Of a DNA stretch of 7,223 nt, positions 1-6,498 are shown one piece after another. The translations under genes were made by a program, and so were the position numbers. Below the pieces are notes generated by a model. The model searched no databases and was not told the origin of the DNA. It saw only the letters and a list, made by a program, of their open reading frames with translations. Numbering within the stretch: the stretch's first letter is position 1; the number at the start of each line of letters is the position of its first letter. Source of the stretch: an uncultured Bryobacteraceae bacterium (GTDB lineage Bacteria; Acidobacteriota; Terriglobia; Bryobacterales; Bryobacteraceae); NCBI GenBank assembly GCA_937921835.1, contig CAKZVG010000437.1, positions 1-7,223 on the forward strand, read 5' to 3'.

Positions 1-3000
1 CGCCAGCGGCGCCCGCCAGCCGTCGTAGGTCTCGATGTAGGGACGCTCGCCGACGATCGGGAAATTGAACGCGCCGCCCAAACCGAGCGGCGTGCCGCTC
101 ATGTAAGCGTGCACGGAGCCGATCCGCCAGCCGCCCAGGGCGCGCGACAGCGGACCGGTTCTAAGGAAGCGGCGTCCACGCCCGAAGGGGAGTTCGCCGA
201 TCCAGTTGATCTTGAGCTCATGGGTGCGGTCCGACATCGAGAGCGACTTCTCCAGGCGGCGGTTGAAATGGTCAATCGCCGCCGCGCCGCCCCAGGTGCT
301 TTCGGCGTCGGTGAAGGCTTTCGACAGAACGTAGGAGGCGTCGACCAGCAACCCTTTGTAGTAGTTTCTGGTCAGCTTGACCAGCAGCGAGTGGTAGCTC
401 GAATGGCCGCTGTGGTCGCCGCCGCCGTTGGTCGTGTTGATGGTGTTGTATTGCGGGAAGGGCCGCAGCAAACGCTCGAGATTGTTGTTGATGTTGAAGC
501 TCGCGTATGGGACCGGGTAGGCGGCCTTCTGCGCGGCGGTCAACAGCGCGTAGCGGCGGTTGAGCGTGTTCCGTCCGGTGACGGTGAAGATGCTCAGCTC
601 GGGCGGCAGCTTGTTAATGTCCACCTGGTTGTAGTTCAGCAGCCCGGCGATCAGATGCGTTCCCACCTGCGCGCTGTAGCCGAATTCGAGCAGCGTGTTG
701 GTGGCGAGCTGCCGCTGGATGGTGGCCGTCCAACTCAGAATCTCGGGCAGGCGGCTGGCTTCCTTTCCCTGCCACCAGTGGGCTTCGGCGTCGTTTGAAA
801 ACGCCGGATCGAGGACCGGCGGACGGATCCAGGGCGGCATGCCGCCGGACAGCGTGAACGTGCTTTGGACCCCGTTGAACTGGTCGGGGAAGGTAAGAAT
901 CTGCGCGAAGCCGTGGAAGTGCGAGGATCCGGTGACCGTCCGCACCGCCCCGAAACTGCGCGCGCCCGACATGCGCAGCACCGTCCGGTTGTCGAGGCGG
1001 TAGGCCAGGCCGAGGCGCGGACCCCAGCCCCCGTACCAGCCGGGAGGAATCGAGCGGCGGCCGATGCGGCCCTCGCCGAAACCGCAGAAGACCAGCGCAC
1101 CGGGCCGGCCGTTGGCGCCGGGGTTGGGCACGGTGGGATCGAAGTCCGAGCACTCGTCGTTGTCGTTCAGCGGCGGCAGGTTGTACTCGAAGCGCAAGCC
1201 CAGCATGAGCGTGAAACGCCGGCTGACGCGCCAGTCGTCCTGAAGGAACATGGCGCGGTAGCGCCAGCGCATGGCCACGAAGCGCGGCGTGGTGAGGTTG
1301 CCGGTGGCGGCTTCCCCCAGCAGGAACGAGGCGAACGGCGAGCCGCCGGACTGCACGGCGTCGCCCTGGCGGCGGTCGCCCGGCAGCGCGGTCATGTTGC
1401 GGTTGAAGGCGGCGCGTCCGGCCACCTGCTGATTGCCGATGCCGTTGTAGGGACCGAGTTCCCACTGATAGCCGGCCTTGATGGCGTGCTTGCCGGTGTT
1501 GAACATGATCTGCTCGTTCATCGAGTAGACCGGGTTCTCTGATCCGTTGTAGCCGAGGCCGGTCCATGTGCCGTAATCGGTGATGGCCAGAATGGGCAGA
1601 TTGGCGTCGCAGTTGGGCACGTTGGGAATGCAGATGCCCTTCTCCTTCCAGCCCTTGCCCCAGGCGATCGAACTGCCGCCGTCCACGAACCGGTTGATGC
1701 CGATGAAGAAGCGGTTGAACAGGCGCGGCGAGATGGTGTAGTCCCAGCTTGCCCGGTAGACCGGCGAGGTCTGCTTGTCGTACTGGAAGGTGTTGAAGAT
1801 GTCCGGGATTCCGGGCGGCCCGGTGGGACCCGGGGCGGTGTAGCGCCGCGTGAAGCCGTAGTAGAAATTCAAACGGTGGAAAGCGGTGAGGACGTGGTCG
1901 ATCTTGACGCTGTACTTGTTGATCGGCCGCACGCTGGTGCCGCCCTGCCAGTAGTTCTCGTACAGATACTCCGGAGTGCCAGGGACGACGTCGTTGCGGT
2001 TCGGCTTGCGCGACTCCGAGGCGATGGCGGCGATCCGGCGGCTGATGGGATCGAAGCGCGAGACGGGGATCTGGTTGCCGGGAAAGGGCAGGCGGTCGAA
2101 GTTGGTCGAGTCCGGGATGGGGACGGTGGTTCCCGGATCGTAGACCGTGATCGGGGCGTAGGTGCCGTCGGCGCGCCGGTTGCGTCCCACCAGGTTGCTG
2201 AAATCGCCTTTGTAGAACTCCAGTGGCGGCACGGCGGTGGTGTCGGTGCGTCCTCCGACGCGGTTGCGGAAGCCCTCGTAGGAGACGAAGAAGAAGGTCT
2301 TGTTGCGGCCGTCGTAGAGCTTGGGAATCACCACCCGGCCGCCGGCCGTGCCGCCGAAGTCGTGCTGCTTGTAGGCCGGGACGGTACGGTTGAAAAAGCC
2401 GCGGGAATCGAAGAAGTCGTTGCGGACGAAATCGAACAGCGTTCCGTTGAAGCGGTTGGTTCCGCCGCGCGACACGAAGGTGATCATCCCGCCTCCGGCG
2501 CGTCCGTACTCGGCCTTGAAGCCGTTGGTCTCGACCGTGAACTCGGTGATGGCGTCGAGCGAGGGGGCGTTGACCGAGGCCCAGGAAACGGAGCCGGCTC
2601 GGTTGGTCCCGGCCGAGGTGCCGTCCAGATAGACCCCGAAGCTGCCCGCCTGCCCGCCCGCGATGCGGAACTCGGCATCGCCCTCGTTTCGCACTCCGGC
2701 CGCCATGGAGGCCAGGTCGAAGGGGTTGCGGATGTCCTCGGAAACCACCGTGGGCAACTCGTCGATCATGCGGTTGGTGACGGAGCTGATTAGCTTGGAG
2801 TCGTCAATTGAAAGCTGCGCCCCGTGTGCGACCACCTCCACGGTCTGCTGCACACTGCCCACTTCAAGGGTGGTGTCGACGCGCGTGGCGCCGCCCGCGC
2901 TGACCACGACTCTCTCGTGCAGCGCGCTTTTGAAGCCTTCCATCTCGACCACGATCCGGTACTCACCCACCGGAACCGACGGCAGAGTGAAGTCGCCCGA

Positions 3001-3189
3001 CTCCCCTGCGACGACCTTGTGCGGCACGCCGGTGCTCAGGTGTGTGGCGGTGACGCGCGCCTTGGGAATCACCGCGCCGGCGGGATCGGTTACCGTTCCC
3101 GTCAGGACGCCGCGATCGGACTGGGACCAGGCCAGGGCCGCTGTCAGAATCCCGGCGGCCAGGAGGGTTAACAGTTTCCGCTGTGGCAT
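1..3189 (-). CDS. Oar-like TonB-dependent outer-membrane receptor with N-terminal carboxypeptidase-regulatory-like domain (3' end missing)
   Basis: The minus frame is open for 1063 codons and leaves the window at the left edge without a stop. Residues 1-22 are a Sec signal peptide: PQRK, a Leu/Ala core, then AWSQS. Residues about 25-110 form a carboxypeptidase-regulatory-like beta-sandwich (GTVTDPAGAVIPKARV at 31-46, then the PVGEYRI stretch). A plug domain follows at about 125-245, with EYGRAGGG at 227-234 and RGGTN at 241-245, where relatives usually have KSGTN. The rest is an Oar-type barrel: LQDDWRVSRRFTL at 649-661, GPRLGLAY at 723-730, LPFGRGRRF at 1000-1008 and GGWRIGS near 1019-1025. 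Relatives are usually about 1100-1200 residues, so only the last strands are missing. Two cysteine pairs (520/527 and 680/702) may form loop disulfides. It should sit in the outer membrane and take up or bind a ligand using TonB energy. The ligand cannot be read from sequence; the sulfatase operon opposite suggests a sulfated glycan. No TonB box is obvious. Confidence 0.93.
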   Translation of the reverse strand, partial: MPQRKLLTLLAAGILTAALAWSQSDRGVLTGTVTDPAGAVIPKARVTATHLSTGVPHKVVAGESGDFTLPSVPVGEYRIVVEMEGFKSALHERVVVSAGGATRVDTTLEVGSVQQTVEVVAHGAQLSIDDSKLISSVTNRMIDELPTVVSEDIRNPFDLASMAAGVRNEGDAEFRIAGGQAGSFGVYLDGTSAGTNRAGSVSWASVNAPSLDAITEFTVETNGFKAEYGRAGGGMITFVSRGGTNRFNGTLFDFVRNDFFDSRGFFNRTVPAYKQHDFGGTAGGRVVIPKLYDGRNKTFFFVSYEGFRNRVGGRTDTTAVPPLEFYKGDFSNLVGRNRRADGTYAPITVYDPGTTVPIPDSTNFDRLPFPGNQIPVSRFDPISRRIAAIASESRKPNRNDVVPGTPEYLYENYWQGGTSVRPINKYSVKIDHVLTAFHRLNFYYGFTRRYTAPGPTGPPGIPDIFNTFQYDKQTSPVYRASWDYTISPRLFNRFFIGINRFVDGGSSIAWGKGWKEKGICIPNVPNCDANLPILAITDYGTWTGLGYNGSENPVYSMNEQIMFNTGKHAIKAGYQWELGPYNGIGNQQVAGRAAFNRNMTALPGDRRQGDAVQSGGSPFASFLLGEAATGNLTTPRFVAMRWRYRAMFLQDDWRVSRRFTLMLGLRFEYNLPPLNDNDECSDFDPTVPNPGANGRPGALVFCGFGEGRIGRRSIPPGWYGGWGPRLGLAYRLDNRTVLRMSGARSFGAVRTVTGSSHFHGFAQILTFPDQFNGVQSTFTLSGGMPPWIRPPVLDPAFSNDAEAHWWQGKEASRLPEILSWTATIQRQLATNTLLEFGYSAQVGTHLIAGLLNYNQVDINKLPPELSIFTVTGRNTLNRRYALLTAAQKAAYPVPYASFNINNNLERLLRPFPQYNTINTTNGGGDHSGHSSYHSLLVKLTRNYYKGLLVDASYVLSKAFTDAESTWGGAAAIDHFNRRLEKSLSMSDRTHELKINWIGELPFGRGRRFLRTGPLSRALGGWRIGSVHAYMSGTPLGLGGAFNFPIVGERPYIETYDGWRAPLA

Positions 3190-3202
3190 GTGCATCCCCC
3201 TC
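3190..3202 (-). promoter_or_regulatory. Ribosome binding site that decides the receptor start
   Basis: Read on the minus strand, GAGGGGG lies at 3202-3196. Two in-frame ATGs follow, at 3195-3193 and 3189-3187. The purine run directly abuts the first ATG, with no spacing, but lies 6 bases from the second. The second ATG (reading MPQRK) is therefore the likelier start. The choice changes the protein by only two residues and leaves a normal signal peptide either way. Confidence 0.6.
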
Positions 3203-3254
3203 GCGCTTGTTACGGCTTACAACCCGGCGCCGCCCGAGCCGCGCCGCGTTCGAT

Positions 3255-3260
3255 ATCATA
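3255..3260 (-). promoter_or_regulatory. Candidate -10 hexamer for the receptor gene
   Basis: On the minus strand this reads TATGAT, one base from the sigma-70 consensus TATAAT, in an otherwise very GC-rich stretch. It would place a transcription start near 3248 and give a leader of about 59 bases before the ATG at 3189. No good -35 sits at 16-18 bases; the best TTG-containing hexamer (TTGCGG, 3278-3273) is only 12 bases away. A non-housekeeping sigma factor or an activator is therefore possible. The call rests on one hexamer. Confidence 0.35.
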
Positions 3261-3344
3261 ATGCAGCCGCGGCCGCAACGCCAGCGCCGCGCGCCGGGCT
3301 CACAGTAGAATCGGGATGAGCGCGCGCGTGCGCGGGCTTTCAAG

Positions 3345-3350
3345 AGGAGA
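3345..3350 (+). promoter_or_regulatory. Strong Shine-Dalgarno for the first sulfatase
   Basis: AGGAG at 3345-3349, within AAGAGGAGAG, lies 6 bases before the ATG at 3356. This is near-ideal spacing. It supports that ATG as the start and agrees with the Tat signal that begins a few residues in. Confidence 0.8.
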
Positions 3351-3355
3351 GAACG

Positions 3356-4747
3356 ATGAGACTGACTGCTCCCGGACGGCGGGATTTTCTGAAGATGGCG
3401 GGGCTCGGCCTGGCGCCGGGGCTGGCGCGGGGCGCGGCGCGGAAACCGCCGAACGTGGTCATTATTTTCCTCGACGATTCCGGATACGCCGATTTCCGCC
3501 CGTTCGGCACGCCGGACTATCCCACGCCGAACGCCGCGCGGCTGGCCTCCCAGGGGTGCCGGTTCAACAATTTCTATGTGCCGCAAGCGGTCTGTTCAGC
3601 TTCGCGGTCGGCGCTCATGACGGGCTGCTATCCGGAACGCACTAAAGTGTTCGGGGCCCACGGCCCGCGCGCGCGGGGCCTCGACCCCAGCTTCGCCACC
3701 ATGGGCGAGGTCCTCAAGGCTGTGGGATACAGGACCGCGGTCTTCGGCAAGTGGCATCTGGGCGATCAGCCGGAGACGCGGCCACCGGCGCGCGGCTTCG
3801 ACGAATCCTCCGGGCTGATGTACTCCAACGACATGTGGGAGTTCCATCCCGAGAACCCGCAGGCTTACGCCAAGTACCCGCTCCAGTATTGGAAGAACGG
3901 AAAGATCACCATCGAGCGCGTCACCAAGGAGCATCAGCGGATGCTCACCACCTGGAGCACCGAGCACGCGGTCGACTTCATCGCGCGCAACCGCAACAAC
4001 CCCTTCCTGTTGTACGTGCCCCACTCGATGCCGCATGTGCCGCTGTTCGTGAGCGACAAGTTCCAGGGCAAGTCCGGCAAGGGGCTTTATGCCGACGTGA
4101 TGATGGAAATCGACTGGTCGGTGGGCGAGATCATGAAGGCGCTCCAGGCGGCGGGCGTCGAAAACAACACGCTGGTCATCAAGACTTCCGACAACGGCCC
4201 CTGGACCTCCTACGGCAACCACGCCGGCACGACGCCCTACCGCGAGGCTAAGGGTACCAGCTTCGACGGCGGCGTACGCAGCGCCTGCACCATCCGCTAT
4301 CCGGGGCGCATCAAGCCCGGCTCTTCATCCAACCGCGCCTTCTGCTCCATCGACCTGCTGCCGACCATTGCCCACCTGGCCGGAGCGCCGCTGCCGAAGA
4401 ATCCCGTGGACGGCAAGAACGTCTGGGACCTGATCGTGGGCAAGCGCGGCGCCAGGAACCCGCACGACTACTATCCCTTCACCACCGGCCCCAACTTCGA
4501 GGGCGTTCTCAGCGGCGACGGGCGCTGGAAGTTGCACTTGCCGCACAAATACCGGCAGGTGATCACGCCCGGCAACGACGGCGCGGCGGGCAAGTACCGC
4601 CAGGTGGATATCGAGCTGTCCCTCTTTGACATGGAGAAGGATCCGTTTGAGACCACCAACGTGATTGACAAATACCCGGCCGTGGCGGAGCGGCTGAAAG
4701 GATTCGCCGAGCGTCACCGGAAACAGTTCTTCGGGACAACGTCATGA
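3356..4747 (+). CDS. Tat-exported type I (formylglycine) sulfatase, arylsulfatase A-like
   Basis: This 463-residue protein should hydrolyse sulfate esters, probably on a sugar or glycan, in the periplasm. It starts with a twin-arginine signal (GRRDFLK at residues 7-13, short Ala/Gly/Leu core, likely cleavage near 27). The sulfatase core begins at PNVVIIFLDD, giving metal ligands D40 and D41. The signature CSASR lies at 80-84; C80 would become formylglycine and R84 supports it. Other expected active-site residues are present: K132 and H134 in GKWHLG, H227 in MPHVP, D279-N280 in TSDNG and K299 in REAKG. Length is normal for a single-domain S1 sulfatase, and the C-terminal subdomain (LSLFDMEKDPFE) is intact. 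It is the first gene of the plus-strand operon. The exact substrate is not predictable here. C-type sulfatases need a formylglycine-generating enzyme or anSME, neither of which is in the window. Confidence 0.94.
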   Translation: MRLTAPGRRDFLKMAGLGLAPGLARGAARKPPNVVIIFLDDSGYADFRPFGTPDYPTPNAARLASQGCRFNNFYVPQAVCSASRSALMTGCYPERTKVFGAHGPRARGLDPSFATMGEVLKAVGYRTAVFGKWHLGDQPETRPPARGFDESSGLMYSNDMWEFHPENPQAYAKYPLQYWKNGKITIERVTKEHQRMLTTWSTEHAVDFIARNRNNPFLLYVPHSMPHVPLFVSDKFQGKSGKGLYADVMMEIDWSVGEIMKALQAAGVENNTLVIKTSDNGPWTSYGNHAGTTPYREAKGTSFDGGVRSACTIRYPGRIKPGSSSNRAFCSIDLLPTIAHLAGAPLPKNPVDGKNVWDLIVGKRGARNPHDYYPFTTGPNFEGVLSGDGRWKLHLPHKYRQVITPGNDGAAGKYRQVDIELSLFDMEKDPFETTNVIDKYPAVAERLKGFAERHRKQFFGTTS

Positions 4748-6498
4748 GCCAGTCAAGACGGGGATTCCTGGCAAGCGCCGGCGTGGCCGCGGCCTCGCAG
4801 CGGCGGCGCTCCGGCCCTCCCAACATTGTTCTGGTCATCACCGACGACCAGGGCTACGGCGATCTGGCCTGTCACGGCAACCCCGTCATCCGGACGCCCC
4901 ACCTGGACCGCCTGCACGCCGAGAGCGTTCGCTTCACGGATTTCCATAGCGACCCGCTGTGCGCCCCGACGCGCGCCGGTCTGCTTACCGGACGTTACGC
5001 CTACCGCGGCGGCGTGACCGCTGCCTTCGCCGGACGCTCCATCCTGCGCCGCGACGAGGTCACCATGGCGGAGTTGCTCCGCGCGGCCGGCTACCGCTGC
5101 GGACTGTTCGGCAAGTGGCACCTGGGAGACAACTACCCGTACCGCCCCAACGAGCGTGGCTTCGACGAGACCGTGGCGTGCTGGAGCGGCGGCGTCACTC
5201 AGGCCGCCGACTACTGGGGCAACGACTACTTCGACGACACTTACTGCCGCAATCTCCGGCCCGAAAAGTTCCGCGGCTACTGCACCGACGTCTTCTTCAC
5301 CGAAGGCATCCGCTTCATGGAGCAGAACCGCAACCGCCCTTTCTTTCTCTTTTTGCCCACCAATGCGCCGCATGCGCCTTACCTCGTCGCGGAGCGCTAC
5401 AGCGCGCCCTACCGCCAGCAGGGGCTTGCGCCCACCATCGCCGCCTTTTACGGCATGATTACCAACCTCGACGAAAACGTCGGCCGGTTGCGCAGGCGCA
5501 TCGCCGGGCTGGGGCTGGAAAACGACACCATCCTGATCTTCATGACCGACAACGGCAGCGCGGCCGGTTCCGGTCCCGCGGCCGAGGGCGGCACGTTTCC
5601 GGGCTTCACCGCCGGAATGCGCATGCGCAAAGCTTCGAACTACGACGGCGGGCACCGCGTGCCGTTCTTCCTCCGCTGGCCGGGGGGCGGCATCGCGGGC
5701 GGGCGCGACGTCCATCACCTGGCGGCGCACATTGACGTGCTGCCCACGCTGCTGGAACTTGCCGGCATCGGGAACCCCCGCCAGATCGCCTTCGACGGCG
5801 CCAGCCTCGCTCCACTGTTGCAGGGCAAGCCGGGCTTTCCCGAGAACCGCACGCATTTCATCCAGCACCAGCAGTTTCGCGTGGACGGCGAGTTCCAGAT
5901 GGAGAACCCCAAACCCTGGCTCAACTCGGCAGTGCTCACCAGGCGCTGGCGGCTGGTCAACGGCACGGAGCTTTACGACATCGGCGCCGACCCCGGGCAG
6001 AGCCGCGACATCGCGGGCAGCCATCCCGAGGTGGTGAAGCGGCTGCGCGGGAGTTATGAACAGTGGTGGGGCGACGTGACCCGCCGCTTCGACGAGTACC
6101 TGGAAATCACCGTCGGCTCCCCGCCGGAGTCCCCCAGCCGGCTGACCTGCTTCGACTGGCATGGCGGACTGGGTCCACCCAACCAGGAGGCCATCCGGAA
6201 AGCGCCCTGGACGAACGGCTTCTGGGCTATCGAGGTGGCCCAGGGCGGGCGCTATGAAGTCGTGCTGCGGCAGCAGCCGCCGGAAGCGGATTTCCCCATC
6301 GAAGGGCGGACCGCGCGGCTGAAGATTGGCGAAGTCGACGTCTCCAAGCCGGTCCCGGAGAAGGCGCGCGCCGTGCCCTTCGCGGTGGTGCTGCCGCCGG
6401 GGAAAACAAAAATGCAGACCTGGTTCACGGCCGCCGATGGCCGTTCCCGGGGAGCTTACTATGCCTACCTTCGATACCTTGGCCCCGCGAACCGCTGA
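4744..6498 (+). CDS. Tat-exported type I sulfatase with C-terminal beta-rich extension
   Basis: This 584-residue protein is a second periplasmic sulfate-ester hydrolase. A twin-arginine motif SRRGFLA (4-10) is followed by a rather short hydrophobic stretch. Metal ligands D34 and D35 lie in ITDDQGYGD. The formylglycine signature is CAPTR at 73-77. Also seen are K124 and H126 in GKWHLG, H210 in NAPHAP, D269-N270 in MTDNG and K296 before NYDGGHR. All catalytic positions expected for the family are present. The core ends near 445; residues about 450-580 form an added, probably all-beta domain, with GGRYEVVLRQQPPEAD at 501-516 resembling a tail I recall from planctomycete-type arylsulfatases. The ATG overlaps the stop of the first sulfatase (ATGA) and only a weak GGGA precedes it, so translation is probably coupled. 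The different signature and extra domain suggest a substrate or linkage different from the first enzyme. Confidence 0.94.
   Translation: MSQSRRGFLASAGVAAASQRRRSGPPNIVLVITDDQGYGDLACHGNPVIRTPHLDRLHAESVRFTDFHSDPLCAPTRAGLLTGRYAYRGGVTAAFAGRSILRRDEVTMAELLRAAGYRCGLFGKWHLGDNYPYRPNERGFDETVACWSGGVTQAADYWGNDYFDDTYCRNLRPEKFRGYCTDVFFTEGIRFMEQNRNRPFFLFLPTNAPHAPYLVAERYSAPYRQQGLAPTIAAFYGMITNLDENVGRLRRRIAGLGLENDTILIFMTDNGSAAGSGPAAEGGTFPGFTAGMRMRKASNYDGGHRVPFFLRWPGGGIAGGRDVHHLAAHIDVLPTLLELAGIGNPRQIAFDGASLAPLLQGKPGFPENRTHFIQHQQFRVDGEFQMENPKPWLNSAVLTRRWRLVNGTELYDIGADPGQSRDIAGSHPEVVKRLRGSYEQWWGDVTRRFDEYLEITVGSPPESPSRLTCFDWHGGLGPPNQEAIRKAPWTNGFWAIEVAQGGRYEVVLRQQPPEADFPIEGRTARLKIGEVDVSKPVPEKARAVPFAVVLPPGKTKMQTWFTAADGRSRGAYYAYLRYLGPANR
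6449..6454 (+). promoter_or_regulatory. Shine-Dalgarno that decides the oxidoreductase start
   Basis: GGGGAG lies 6 bases before the ATG at 6461, inside the end of the second sulfatase. It selects this start over an in-frame ATG at 6326. The 6326 start would add 45 low-complexity residues ahead of the Tat signal and a far longer overlap. Confidence 0.7.

Larger units (their letters stand above)
3190..3355. promoter_or_regulatory. Divergent intergenic region between receptor and sulfatase operon
   Basis: These 166 bases separate two genes that point away from each other, so they should hold both promoters and any shared operator. Visible parts are the receptor ribosome binding site and -10-like box on the minus strand, and on the plus strand a weak TAGAAT (3306-3311), which would give a leader of about 38 bases. 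An 8-base palindrome, GCGGCCGC, lies at 3269-3276, and an alternating purine-pyrimidine GC run at about 3319-3334. No convincing long inverted repeat that would mark a specific operator was found by eye. Confidence 0.6.

Noticed and set aside
614..1567. A 317-codon minus-strand open frame, plus plus-strand frames at 109-798, 865-1542 and 1876-2793
   Set aside because: All overlap the receptor gene in other frames, have low-complexity Arg/Ala/Val/Gly composition and no domain, while the receptor frame carries family motifs from end to end.
3316..3645. Plus-strand open frame beginning at the ATG at 3316
   Set aside because: It overlaps the first sulfatase in another frame, lacks a Shine-Dalgarno, and its product is Arg/Gly/Ala-rich with no motif.
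3662..3680. GC-rich near-palindrome that could be a hairpin or terminator
   Set aside because: It lies inside the first sulfatase, is imperfect, has no T-run, and is explained by Arg/Gly/Pro codons in GC-rich DNA.
6399..6415. GGGGAAAACAAAAATG run near the end of the second sulfatase, considered as a slippery or frameshift site
   Set aside because: The original frame continues with family-like sequence to its stop, there is no benefit from shifting, and no downstream stem-loop or pseudoknot is evident.
6326..6460. Upstream in-frame start for the oxidoreductase
   Set aside because: It would add 45 Arg/Ser/Pro-rich residues before the Tat motif and lies wholly inside the second sulfatase. The ATG at 6461 has a well-spaced GGGGAG.
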